Virus record (IMG/VR): IMGVR_UViG_3300040801_002438
Coordinates: 1 to 20,165 of that record
Source: a virus
Direction: 5' to 3' (one strand)
Length of the DNA stretch: 20,165 nt
The notes under the pieces were generated by a model, which saw only the letters and a program-made list of their open reading frames with translations, did no database searches and was not told the origin of the DNA. The position numbers were made by a program, and so were the translations under genes. Position 1 is the stretch's first letter; each line of letters starts with the position of its first letter. This document shows positions 1-7,219 of this stretch, in pieces.

Positions 1-501
1 AATGGCGGCTTGTTTGACAGGGTTAAACCCATGACTGGAGAGATAGTTAAAGAGGAGCTCTTCTCCGGTACCCATCATGCAAAGGTTTCTTTGTCTGCTG
101 ATAGCTCTTTTGAGGAGCTTTTCTCTACTTATCTTGGAGCCTCTTACTGCCGCATGAGCTTTAGAAACTTGTTTGACTCTTTGGGAGGAGGTCATTCTAC
201 TCCACTTAATACGTTCAGCTTCAGACTGACTTCTGATATTTACTCCCGCATCGATGAGGTGGCGTCTAATAACTGCCCTGCTCACATTAAAGAATTTTGC
301 GATGCTATTCTCGCTCTCCAGCTTGGTGACGTACATATCGATGATTTTATTGGTATCGAGATATATTGTGTTCCGAAGCTTATGTCTTTTTTCGTTTTGG
401 ATCAGATTACTAGCATTTCCCATGATGATTACTCCGGTGATGTTTTTAATTATGAAACAGCGTCTGGCACCTACATATCAGACGACTTCCTCGTAGGCAA
501 T
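1..501 (+). other. Intein (C-terminal portion) inserted before the CRC motif
   Basis: The segment ends with V-F-N-Y-E, about six residues, then T-Y, then F-L-V-G-N followed by Cys. This is the layout of intein blocks F and G, with the terminal Asn at codon 499-501 and the +1 Cys at 502-504. The penultimate residue is Gly instead of the usual His, a substitution known in some active inteins. If spliced, Cys168 of the visible protein becomes the first C-extein residue and restores a CRC head-protein motif. Between the left edge and block F are about 140 residues I cannot match to an endonuclease. The precise N-terminal boundary is outside the window. Confidence 0.66.
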
Positions 502-537
502 TGTCGCTGTTACGCCATTCCCATAGTGAGGTTTTAA
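1..537 (+). CDS. Phage gpF/SPP1-gp7-like head morphogenesis protein, C-terminal part with intein (partial)
   Basis: The reading frame is open to the left edge, so the start lies outside the window; 178 residues are visible. The last 11 residues begin CRCYAIP and match the conserved NCRC-type end of Mu gpF/SPP1 gp7 minor head proteins, which act in head assembly beside the portal. Everything before that Cys looks like the C-terminal part of a Hint/intein domain, with a block F/G-like string (GDVFNYETASGTY, then FLVGN) ending in Asn directly before Cys. The downstream protease, decoration and capsid genes fit a portal-gpF-protease order. No LAGLIDADG motif is visible in the roughly 165 residues present, and the N-terminal splicing blocks must be upstream. 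The stop overlaps the next ATG by one base (TAATG). The gpF assignment rests on the short C-extein plus position and is likely rather than certain. Confidence 0.68.
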   Translation, partial: NGGLFDRVKPMTGEIVKEELFSGTHHAKVSLSADSSFEELFSTYLGASYCRMSFRNLFDSLGGGHSTPLNTFSFRLTSDIYSRIDEVASNNCPAHIKEFCDAILALQLGDVHIDDFIGIEIYCVPKLMSFFVLDQITSISHDDYSGDVFNYETASGTYISDDFLVGNCRCYAIPIVRF

Positions 538-1553
538 TGAAGACCAAGAACGCACAAACACTTCCTGAAATTTACTATGGTCTTCACATGGCTCCTGGTG
601 TGGCCGAGTACAGAGAGACTCCTGAGGATTACTATCGTATATTTATTGATGAACCAGTTCTAAAAAAAATGGACAAGACCTTTCGTGGGAAGCCTGTATA
701 TGTCGATCACGTAGATCAGGTTGATTTAGAAAACCTTCAAGAAACCGCAGACGGATATGTGGTTGAAAGTTTTTATAATCAGGCCGATGGGAAGCATTGG
801 GCAAAATTTATTGTAGTGAGCGATGAGGCCAAGCAGAGAATCAAAGAAGGATGGCGGCTTTCTAATGCTTATCTCCTCACAGACACAGGTGGGGGAGGCC
901 AGTGGCATTCCGTAGACTACGATAAGACAGTGCTCAACGGTGAATATGAGCACCTGGCCATTGTAGACAGTCCTAGGTATGAGGAATCTATTATCCTTAC
1001 TCCAGAGGAGTTCAAGGAATACAATGAACAAAAGACAAGTGAACTTTTACAAATAGCAAATTCTAAGAAAACTAATAGAGGAGAAAAAGGAATGCTAAAG
1101 TTTTTTAAACGAGAAAGCGTTGAAAACAGCAAGGATCTCGAAAACCACATGGTCGTGCTACCTAAGTCCAAAAGAGAGGTGTCCATTATTACTCTTGTGA
1201 ATGAGATGGATGAAGTGGCCATGTCCTCAGATGAAGCAAAAGAGGTGGATTTAAAAGACCTTGTAAAGCTCAATGAGGAAGAGATATCTGTAGAGGAGCT
1301 TCTTCAAAAGTACAACCAAGTCTGTAAAGAGAATGAAGAGATGAAGGTTGAACTAGAGAATATGAAAAAAAAGAACGAAGAGGAAGAGCCTGAAGAAGAC
1401 AAAGAAGAGAAAGCTTCTAATAAGGATGGCGGAAAGAATTTTAAAAAGTTAGCAAACGCATCCGAGGATTTTGAAGACTTTGTCAGCGATCAGCCATTAG
1501 ACCTTGGTTTTGATAAAGCTGCCAGAGGGCAAACACGATACGGTTCAAAATAA
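537..1553 (+). CDS. DUF2213-type capsid maturation protease with C-terminal scaffold-like tail
   Basis: The 338-aa protein is predicted to cleave head proteins during prohead maturation and perhaps to act as its own scaffold. The N-terminal half carries the family pattern: GKPVYVDH (His58), WRLSNAY (Ser109) and EYEHLAIVDSPR (His139). These correspond to the His and Ser of U35/S78-like prohead proteases (GxPv..H, S.GY, NHvAlV..R). The C-terminal half (about residues 240-305) is highly charged, Glu/Lys-rich and coiled-coil-like, as in protease-scaffold fusions. I chose ATG 537, which overlaps the preceding stop as TAATG and has GTGAGG upstream. A longer in-frame TTG at 501 would add 12 unrelated residues. 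The catalytic assignment comes from motif spacing and is not proven. Confidence 0.78.
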   Translation: MKTKNAQTLPEIYYGLHMAPGVAEYRETPEDYYRIFIDEPVLKKMDKTFRGKPVYVDHVDQVDLENLQETADGYVVESFYNQADGKHWAKFIVVSDEAKQRIKEGWRLSNAYLLTDTGGGGQWHSVDYDKTVLNGEYEHLAIVDSPRYEESIILTPEEFKEYNEQKTSELLQIANSKKTNRGEKGMLKFFKRESVENSKDLENHMVVLPKSKREVSIITLVNEMDEVAMSSDEAKEVDLKDLVKLNEEEISVEELLQKYNQVCKENEEMKVELENMKKKNEEEEPEEDKEEKASNKDGGKNFKKLANASEDFEDFVSDQPLDLGFDKAARGQTRYGSK

Positions 1554-1578
1554 ATAGAGAAAAAAAGGAGATTATAGA

Positions 1579-2043
1579 ATGAGTCAAAATCCAAACCAGT
1601 TTTCGCAAACTCCCGAGGTGGGTGATCTAGATTTGCGGTTCAACCCTAATACACTGTCTTGTCAGGTCGGTCCAGATGTTGTTACGGCATTAGTGCCTGG
1701 TCAAGCAGTTAAGATGATAGATTCTAAGGGTGGAGTGCCAAAGGTAGAGGCGGTTGATGATGATACCGACGATATCTTGGGATTTGTTGTAAGAAACTAT
1801 AAAGCAAGTTCTTATGCTGCCGGAGATGCTATCGAAGTAGCTTCTCAACTCAACTGCATTTACCTTGAGGCTCAAGGGGCTATCAATCGTGGTCAGCAAG
1901 TATGCATTCACAGTGCAACAGCGGCTCACGTTAAAGCACCTACATCCGGTGACAAAGTTGTTGGATACGCTTTTGATAAAGCCGCAGACGGTGAGCTTTT
2001 GAGAGTAATGCTAAGCACTCCATCATTTACACTTTATTCTTAA
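1579..2043 (+). CDS. Small capsid decoration-like protein (DUF2190-like)
   Basis: The 154-aa protein lies between the protease/scaffold and the major capsid gene, the usual place for a head decoration or stabilisation protein. It has the look of a beta-rich DUF2190-type fold: a GQAVKM strand near residue 45, then ILGFVVRN, a GDAIEVAS strand, a turn with GAINRGQQVCIHS, and KVVGYAFDKAADGELLRVML near the end. No transmembrane segment or signal is seen. It has a strong ribosome site (AAGGAG about 10 nt before ATG). Decoration on the capsid exterior is inferred from position and strand pattern; an internal structural role is not excluded. Confidence 0.6.
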   Translation: MSQNPNQFSQTPEVGDLDLRFNPNTLSCQVGPDVVTALVPGQAVKMIDSKGGVPKVEAVDDDTDDILGFVVRNYKASSYAAGDAIEVASQLNCIYLEAQGAINRGQQVCIHSATAAHVKAPTSGDKVVGYAFDKAADGELLRVMLSTPSFTLYS

Positions 2044-2061
2044 AAAAGGGGAATTTTAATA

Positions 2062-3096
2062 ATGAAACCAAGAACTATCTTAAATTCAAAAGGCGAACCC
2101 ATCGTCCTCAACACGATGGAAAAGCGCGTAGCACAGAATATCCAACGGCAGGTCAATGCTCTTGGATACAAAGTAGATATTACTACTCTGACCACTATTC
2201 TTGCTCGTGTAACTGAACAGAAGTTTTTCCAGGTAGCTCCTGCGGACTACCTACCCGTTCGTGTGGGCGAGGGTGCGTGGAGCCAAGAGCTTCTTACCTA
2301 CCGCTCGTTTGACGTGGGTGATGACTTCTCCACAGGTGTTGTCAACACTGGAGCGCAAAACTCTCGTTTGGCTCAAGTATCTACAGGTGTGGACAGCATA
2401 TCTGTTAAGGTGAAAAACTGGGCTAAGATGATCGGTTGGACCCTTATGGATTTAGAGCAAGCATCTAAGTCTGGCAATTGGGACCTAGTAACTGCTCTTG
2501 CTTCTTCTCGAAAGCGTAACTGGGACTTAGGTATCCAGAAAGTCGCATTCCTAGGACTTAAAGGCGACAGCCAAGTGAAAGGTCTTCTCGATCAGAGTGG
2601 AATTGAAACAAATACCACACGGATTACAAAGAAAATTAGCACTATGTCTGAATCAGAGCTTAAGACATTCGTTGCAGGCTTGATTGAGGATTACAGGGAC
2701 AACGCTGCTCGTACTGCATGGCCCACACACTTTATCATTCCAGAGAGTGATTACTTGGGGCTGGCTTCTCAAGCATCTGCGACCTATCCTATCAAATCAG
2801 TTCTTCAGCTCTTGCTTGAAGCGTTTAGAACTATTTGCATGAATGAGTCGTTTCAGATTCTGCCTTTGGCCTATGCGGACACTGCAAACAGTGATGGCGT
2901 ACTCTCAACTGAGCGTTATACTCTTTTGAATTATGATGAAAAGTCTATCCGTATGGATATTCCAGTGGACTATAACACCACTATTGCTAACAGCACAGAC
3001 AACTTTAGCTTTCAAAACGTAGGCTATGGTCAGTTTACTGGAGCAATGGCTTATCGTCCTAAAGAGATGATCTACTTTGATCTGACTAGCGGTTAA
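2062..3096 (+). CDS. Major capsid protein (DUF2184-like)
   Basis: The 344-aa protein has the usual size for an HK97-fold major capsid protein of this lineage and sits directly after protease and decoration genes. Recognisable features include PADYLPVRVGEGAWSQEL (residues about 60-77), VKNWAKMIGWTLMDLEQA (about 115-135), a helix with RKRNWDLGIQKVAFLG, then a G-loop. The C-terminal part ends GYGQFTGAMAYRPKEMIYFD, typical of DUF2184-family capsid proteins. It is expected to assemble the icosahedral shell. AAGGGGA precedes the ATG by a good distance. The 87-nt gap after it contains a stable hairpin that may set its expression apart from the connector genes. I rely on family resemblance remembered from other myoviruses. 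Confidence 0.82.
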   Translation: MKPRTILNSKGEPIVLNTMEKRVAQNIQRQVNALGYKVDITTLTTILARVTEQKFFQVAPADYLPVRVGEGAWSQELLTYRSFDVGDDFSTGVVNTGAQNSRLAQVSTGVDSISVKVKNWAKMIGWTLMDLEQASKSGNWDLVTALASSRKRNWDLGIQKVAFLGLKGDSQVKGLLDQSGIETNTTRITKKISTMSESELKTFVAGLIEDYRDNAARTAWPTHFIIPESDYLGLASQASATYPIKSVLQLLLEAFRTICMNESFQILPLAYADTANSDGVLSTERYTLLNYDEKSIRMDIPVDYNTTIANSTDNFSFQNVGYGQFTGAMAYRPKEMIYFDLTSG

Positions 3097-3127
3097 GACG
3101 ATTAAGTCAATAAAAGCATTTGTAGAT

Positions 3128-3164
3128 AGAATGGGGGCTTAAAAAAAAAAGTGGCCTCCATTCT
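3128..3164 (+). other. 11-bp hairpin with A10 loop after the major capsid gene
   Basis: AGAATGGGGGC (3128-3138) pairs with GCCTCCATTCT (3154-3164), with one G-U wobble, around a 15-nt loop holding ten consecutive A. There is no T-run after the stem, so it is not a standard intrinsic terminator. The rest of the 3097-3183 gap shows nothing else convincing. A role in RNA stability, processing or partial attenuation between the highly expressed capsid gene and the connector genes is inferred. Confidence 0.6.
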
Positions 3165-3183
3165 TCAAAGATAGGAGCTAGTA

Positions 3184-3618
3184 TTGGCTTATTCAGACCC
3201 ATCCGTTTCAGACTTTAAAGCTTTCTTTGTTCGTGATTTCCCTTATGGAGCAGACATTAACGAGAACGTGCTAGATGCTGATATCTCTAGGGCTCTCAGT
3301 GAATCTAGTACAGCAATCAATCCTGAATGTTTCTCCTCACAAGCTGCGTATACAAACGGTTTTTTGTATCTCTCCGCTCATAATCTAGTTGTAAATCTTA
3401 GGAACTCATCACAGGGGCTTTCAAGTAGTTTTTCTTGGCTTCGCACAGGGAAAAGTGTTGGATCGGTCAGTGATTCTTTTCAGATACCTGATCGGATATC
3501 ACAAAACCCATATCTGTCCTCACTGTCAAAGACTGGATATGGGGTGAAGTATTTAGAGATGCTTATTCCTAAGCTTTCAGGACAGATTTTTACAGCCGAA
3601 GGTGGGACCACAGCATGA
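3184..3618 (+). CDS. Head-tail connector protein (DUF4054-like)
   Basis: The 144-aa protein fits the DUF4054 neck/adaptor pattern: an N-terminal FKAFFVRDFPYG, a helix with DADISRALSESS, AAYTNGFLYLSAHNLVVNL near the middle, then GKSVGSVSDSF, and a final TGYGVKYLEMLIPKLSG. Such proteins join the portal to the tail, or form the first ring below it. The start is TTG, chosen because it is preceded by TAGGAG at about 7 nt and because the family begins close to this point; no ATG lies nearby in frame. The stop overlaps the next gene by 4 nt (ATGA). Confidence 0.78.
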   Translation: MAYSDPSVSDFKAFFVRDFPYGADINENVLDADISRALSESSTAINPECFSSQAAYTNGFLYLSAHNLVVNLRNSSQGLSSSFSWLRTGKSVGSVSDSFQIPDRISQNPYLSSLSKTGYGVKYLEMLIPKLSGQIFTAEGGTTA

Positions 3619-4088
3619 ATAATATGGAAGCAGATACAATCAATCTTGCTCCATTGGAGAAATTTATTGAGGCGTATGCTGATATGGACGGCAATATAGG
3701 ACGCATAGGAATATTAGGGGATCAGACTGTAAGGGCTGAGGACACAAGTTCTAATGCTGCGATTGGTCTGCTTCATGAGTTCGGTACCGAAAAGCTGCCT
3801 CAGAGGTCTTTTTTGCGTATGCCGTTGACTACAAAACTACAAAAAGCACTAGAACAAAGTGGGGCTTTTAATAAAGAGGCTCTACGCAACGTGGTGAAAG
3901 AAGGAAGCTTTCAGACCTATGTTAGAAAGATACTTGCAAGCGGTGAGTCTGTGGTCCTAGAGGCATTTGCCACAGGTGGTTTTGGTCAGTGGAAGCCTTC
4001 CGATATGAAATACAAAAAGGTGCAACAGACTTTGGTAGAGACGCAACAACTCAGGGATAGTATAACCTCGGAGGTAGTGTCTAAATGA
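3615..4088 (+). CDS. Virion morphogenesis / tail completion protein (gpG-like)
   Basis: The 157-aa protein shows the pattern of phage virion morphogenesis/tail completion proteins: RIGILGDQ (about residue 30), AAIGLLHEFGTEKLPQRSFL (about 47-66, the HEFGT..P.RSFLR signature), FATGGFGQWKPS (about 118-130) and LVETQQLRDSITSEVV at the C-terminus. These proteins act at the neck when tails are finished and joined to heads. It is coupled to both neighbours by 4-nt overlaps. The assignment comes from the HEFGT and LRDSI motifs plus position in the connector cluster. Confidence 0.76.
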   Translation: MNNMEADTINLAPLEKFIEAYADMDGNIGRIGILGDQTVRAEDTSSNAAIGLLHEFGTEKLPQRSFLRMPLTTKLQKALEQSGAFNKEALRNVVKEGSFQTYVRKILASGESVVLEAFATGGFGQWKPSDMKYKKVQQTLVETQQLRDSITSEVVSK

Positions 4089-4477
4089 TTCAAAACGGCA
4101 AGGACACGCTCCTCAATCAAAAGCAAGGCTCAGTGCCTAATATGTCTGATACCCTTGATGGGTGGATGCAGCCTATGTCTTTTGAGCGTCTGACCAAGAC
4201 GGTTATTAATTTTGTAGTGCAAGAGGTGTCCGAAGTAATTACAACTGAGGGAGTTATCCAGCCTTTTAAAGATGAGATGTTACAGATGAAATCTGAGGGG
4301 CAAAGAGACTGGAAGTGGTGGAAGCTTCACACGAAGCCAACAGCCGAGCTTAAGGTGGATGATGTGATCGTTTACTTAGGTGCCCAGTACAGAGTAATGC
4401 ACAAGAAAGATTTTAAGCTCTACGGTTATTTTGAATACGATATGATTGAGGATTATACGGGGAGTGGTCCTGAGTGA
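4085..4477 (+). CDS. Head-tail region structural protein
   Basis: The 130-aa protein carries a pattern that I recognise as conserved at this place in similar myoviruses: WMQPMSFERLTKT (about 27-40), a GVIQPF segment, MKSEGQRDWKWWKLH (about 65-80) and YRVMHKKDFKLYGYFEY (about 100-117). It lies between the tail completion gene and the tail terminator candidate, so it probably belongs to the neck. No enzymatic motif or membrane segment is seen. It overlaps its neighbours by 4 nt on each side. The biochemical role is not known to me. Confidence 0.62.
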   Translation: MIQNGKDTLLNQKQGSVPNMSDTLDGWMQPMSFERLTKTVINFVVQEVSEVITTEGVIQPFKDEMLQMKSEGQRDWKWWKLHTKPTAELKVDDVIVYLGAQYRVMHKKDFKLYGYFEYDMIEDYTGSGPE

Positions 4478-5193
4478 TAGTTATTGGAGCGTTTACTAAT
4501 AAGATCAGGCCAGCGTTTCAGCTACAGCTATCAGCTAGTGGAGGTGTTGCTCCTTATTCCTGGGTGGTGGATTCTGGAGGTGCTGGAGGCAGTATAAGCA
4601 GTGGGGGGTTGTATACTGCTCCCAACACTCCGGGTGTGGACGTAATAACGGTTACAGATGCAAACCTAGATTCAGAAAACTTTTCCGTATATGTGCAGCA
4701 TCCCATACAGCTTTTTGCAGACATAATAAGAACGGAAATGGATCTGGATGCCGATCAGGTTTATCTCTACAATACTAAGCTAACGCTTCCTCCTGATTCG
4801 AGGATGTATGTGGCCATTGGGGTGTTTTATCAAAGGGCTTTTGGCAGCTCAAACTCCCTTGATGGATCTGGAGCTGGTCTTGAAGAAGTAAAGTCGGTGA
4901 ATATGATGGCAGCTCTCAAGGTCAACATTATGTCCAGGAGTACGGACGCTCTTTTCAGGAAAGAGGAGATTGCTTTGGCCCTACAAAGTAACTACTCTCA
5001 GAGACAACAGGCAAAGAATGCGTTCAAAGTGGCCGATCTACCAGAGCAGTTTCAAGACTTATCAGAGATTGATGGTTCAGCTATTCCTTATCGTTTTGAA
5101 ACCACGGTTAAGATACAATATGCAGAAATTAAAAGAAAAGAGATAGAATACTACGACGATTTCTCAGATGTAGAGATCACAACGGAGGCTTAG
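4474..5193 (+). CDS. Tail terminator/neck-like protein with N-terminal Ig-like domain
   Basis: The 239-aa protein has two parts. Residues about 10-75 form a small Ig-like beta-sandwich candidate: FQLQLSASGGVAPYSW, then SISSGGLYTAPNTPG and DVITVTDA, the 'GG.aPY.W...GLYTAP...G' pattern of bacterial Ig-like repeats. From about residue 78 on (PIQLFADIIRTEMDL, SRMYVAIGVFYQRAF, DALFRKEEIALALQSNYSQ, VKIQYAEIKRKEIEYYDDF) it resembles proteins placed just before the sheath gene in related phages, where the tail terminator is expected. The start is GTG at 4474, overlapping the previous stop as GTGA. The Ig-like extension on a neck protein is unusual and may be surface-exposed. The function of the C-terminal part is inferred from position. 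Confidence 0.62.
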   Translation: MIVIGAFTNKIRPAFQLQLSASGGVAPYSWVVDSGGAGGSISSGGLYTAPNTPGVDVITVTDANLDSENFSVYVQHPIQLFADIIRTEMDLDADQVYLYNTKLTLPPDSRMYVAIGVFYQRAFGSSNSLDGSGAGLEEVKSVNMMAALKVNIMSRSTDALFRKEEIALALQSNYSQRQQAKNAFKVADLPEQFQDLSEIDGSAIPYRFETTVKIQYAEIKRKEIEYYDDFSDVEITTEA

Positions 5194-5196
5194 AAA

Positions 5197-6333
5197 ATGA
5201 GTGAATTAGGTATTTCAAACGTAATTAATGTGTCTGTATCAGAGGCCGGACCTGGGGCAGGGGAGTATAACACATCAAACCTTGCTCTATTTACAGACGA
5301 TGAGGCCGCCGATTCATTTGGCTCAGATGATTATAAAATATATCTAGGACCAGATGAGGTTGGGACCGACTTTGGTACAGATTCTAACACATACAAGATG
5401 GCTTTAAAGGTTTTCTCCCAACAGCCAAACATATTGGCAAACCGTGGATACCTTGTAGTGATACCTTTTGAGGACGGATATGATGTTGAGAACCTGGACA
5501 ATGCTATTACCAGGACAGAGGGCTTGGTCCAGTATTTCGGTATCATGGCCACTGGGATCTTGACAGAGGAAGCAATGCTTGATGCTGCCGATGTGATTCA
5601 GACAAAGAATAAGATTGGTTTTTTTGTCGGCAACACATCCACAGATATTGATGAGGGAGGAAAGCTTGATAAGCTTAGATCAGGCACTCTCACTAAATCC
5701 AGGGGTTTGTTCTACGGAGGCACGGAGGTAGAGGCACTAGAGATGATGGCAGCTTATGCTGGAAGGGCTCTTTCTACTAACTTTAACGGCTCCAACACCA
5801 CACAGAACATGCACCTAAAAAGCCTTTCAGGTGTTCAGCCAGACGCCACGATGACTCAGACCTTGTTAACTAAGGCTCAAGATGCTGGAGTTGATGTATA
5901 CATAAGCATACAGGGAGTTGCTAAGACTTTCTGCTCTGGAGCGAATAAGTTTTTCGACAGAGTTTATAACCTTGAGTGGTTAATAGGAGCTTTGTCTGTT
6001 GCTGGGTTTAATGTGTTGGCCACGACTGGGACAAAGATACCTCAGACCGAGCAGGGTATTGGCTCTTTAAAATCTTCCTATCGTTCCGTATGTGAGCAGG
6101 CCGTGACTAATCAGTTTCTAGCTCCTGGGACATGGACTTCTCCCACCACATTTGGAGTGCAAGCAGAGTTTCTCTCAAACATAGAGCAGTTTGGTTACTA
6201 CATTTATTCCACGCCTGTATCTCAGCAGCTTCAATCCGCTAGAGAGGCAAGAGAAGCACCATTGATTCAGATAGCGGTGAAAGAGGCTGGAGCAGTTGAC
6301 AGCTCAAGTGTAATTATTAACGTGAACGCTTAG
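5197..6333 (+). CDS. Contractile tail sheath protein (DUF3383-like)
   Basis: The 378-aa protein is the sheath subunit that contracts around the tube. It begins with ISNVINVSVSEAGPG, typical of DUF3383 sheath proteins. It then has a domain containing YKMALKVFSQQPN and a strand-rich core (GYLVVIPF, YFGIMATGILTEE, KIGFFVGNTS), followed by the C-terminal SAGFNVLATTGTKIPQTEQG-like region, which here reads VAGFNVLATTGTKIPQTEQG. It ends AGAVDSSSVIINVNA. Its location directly before a DUF3277-like tube gene supports this. It marks the phage as a myovirus. A ribosome site (GGAGGC) lies just before the ATG. Confidence 0.86.
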   Translation: MSELGISNVINVSVSEAGPGAGEYNTSNLALFTDDEAADSFGSDDYKIYLGPDEVGTDFGTDSNTYKMALKVFSQQPNILANRGYLVVIPFEDGYDVENLDNAITRTEGLVQYFGIMATGILTEEAMLDAADVIQTKNKIGFFVGNTSTDIDEGGKLDKLRSGTLTKSRGLFYGGTEVEALEMMAAYAGRALSTNFNGSNTTQNMHLKSLSGVQPDATMTQTLLTKAQDAGVDVYISIQGVAKTFCSGANKFFDRVYNLEWLIGALSVAGFNVLATTGTKIPQTEQGIGSLKSSYRSVCEQAVTNQFLAPGTWTSPTTFGVQAEFLSNIEQFGYYIYSTPVSQQLQSAREAREAPLIQIAVKEAGAVDSSSVIINVNA

Positions 6334-6346
6334 AGGAGATAATAAA

Positions 6347-6802
6347 ATGTCTACAATTTCGATGACAGGTTCTGACACTGTCTCAGTCAATAACCGCATT
6401 TTTGCTGACCTGGCCGATGGAGATGCCGTTCAACTGACATTTCCTAATGAGATGGCAGTGATTAAAACAGGAAAAGATGGGAATTCTCTGTATGCTCTAA
6501 ATGAGAGTGGAAGGCAGGCAGAGGTTATCATTAGAGTGATTAGGGGATCGGCTGACGATAAGTTTTTAAATGGGCTGTTAGCAAACCAGAGAGCAAACTT
6601 TGCAAGCTTTGTCCTAATGAATGCGGAATTTATAAAGCGCATTGGGGACGGTCAGGGCAATGTTTTGTCTGACACATATGTCCTAAGCGGTGGAGTTTTC
6701 TCCAAGCAAGTAGAGGCAAAGTCCAATGTTGAAGGTGACACAGAGCAAAGTGTAGCGATCTACAACTTGCGCTTTTCTAACTCGCCAAGAGCTTTAACTT
6801 AA
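6347..6802 (+). CDS. Tail tube protein (DUF3277-like)
   Basis: The 151-aa protein matches the inner tail tube of DUF3277 type: SDTVSVNNRIFADLADGDA, then VQLTFPNEMAVIKTGKDGN, SGRQAEVIIRVIRGSADDKFLN, and the C-terminal SDTYVLSGGVFSKQVEAKSN followed by EQSVAIYNLRFSN. It polymerises as rings inside the sheath and is the conduit for DNA. It follows the sheath gene by 13 nt with an AGAGGAG ribosome site, and precedes the tail assembly chaperone, the standard order. Confidence 0.85.
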   Translation: MSTISMTGSDTVSVNNRIFADLADGDAVQLTFPNEMAVIKTGKDGNSLYALNESGRQAEVIIRVIRGSADDKFLNGLLANQRANFASFVLMNAEFIKRIGDGQGNVLSDTYVLSGGVFSKQVEAKSNVEGDTEQSVAIYNLRFSNSPRALT

Positions 6803-6818
6803 TTAAATAAGGGGACGT

Positions 6819-7208
6819 ATGATTGCACATACTTTAAAAAGCGGGAAAAGCCTTGAAATTACTCCGGCTCCTTTTGCAGACGCCAAGGAGATCTATCAGG
6901 TTTTAGCTGAGGAGCTTAAAAATGTGGACATGGATGAGGAAAAGGAAATTGATGTTAACTTTTTAAAAGGTGTTTTCCTTTCCTGCCTTGGGAGCAAAAA
7001 GTTAGAGGCGGCTGTTTGGAAAGTCCTGCCAAGGTGCAAGTACGATGGGCATAAAATTCTTCCTGATACATTTGAGGATGTAGAGGCTAGGCAGGATTAT
7101 TTTGAGATATGCTGGTTAGCGAGTAAGGAGAACGTCTACCCTTTTATGAAGACCCTTATGCAAGAGTACTCTCATCTTTTGGGCGTAGTGAAAAAGGTCC
7201 TCGCATAA
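6819..7208 (+). CDS. Tail assembly chaperone (zero-frame product, gpG-like)
   Basis: The 129-aa protein lies between the tube and tape measure genes, the place of the lambda G-like tail assembly chaperone that coats the tape measure during tube polymerisation. It has a beta-rich N-terminus (TLKSGKSLEITPAPFADAKE) and a helical remainder (FLKGVFLSCLGSKKLEAAVW, YFEICWLASKENVYPFM). It ends VVKKVLA with a stop at 7206. The codons AAA AAG near its end form a candidate -1 slip site leading into a 62-codon open frame. An AAGGGGACG site precedes the ATG. The assignment comes from position, composition and the frameshift arrangement. Confidence 0.76.
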   Translation: MIAHTLKSGKSLEITPAPFADAKEIYQVLAEELKNVDMDEEKEIDVNFLKGVFLSCLGSKKLEAAVWKVLPRCKYDGHKILPDTFEDVEARQDYFEICWLASKENVYPFMKTLMQEYSHLLGVVKKVLA

Positions 7209-7219
7209 GGGTTGAGGAC
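7190..7219 (+). promoter_or_regulatory. Candidate -1 programmed frameshift site with adjacent hairpin
   Basis: In the zero frame the codons GTG AAA AAG (AAAAAG at 7191-7196) allow a -1 slip of tRNA-Lys. Immediately after, GTCCTC (7197-7202) pairs perfectly with GAGGAC (7214-7219) around an 11-nt loop that contains the zero-frame TAA. The stem begins with no spacer after the slip codon, closer than in well-studied cases. G rather than A at 7190 weakens the classical heptamer. A -1 shift joins the chaperone to the downstream frame without stops. Confidence 0.55.

Noticed and set aside
726-1273. Leftward frames of about 100-120 codons opposite the capsid protease
   Set aside because: They lie wholly opposite a strong coding frame, have low-complexity Ser/Leu-rich content, and lack ribosome sites.
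3104-3132. Promoter with TAGAAT as -10 in the gap after the capsid gene
   Set aside because: No acceptable -35 element lies at 16-18 nt, and the -10 overlaps the hairpin stem.
3128-3164. The hairpin as an intrinsic terminator on either strand
   Set aside because: No T-run follows the stem on either strand; the A/T run is in the loop.
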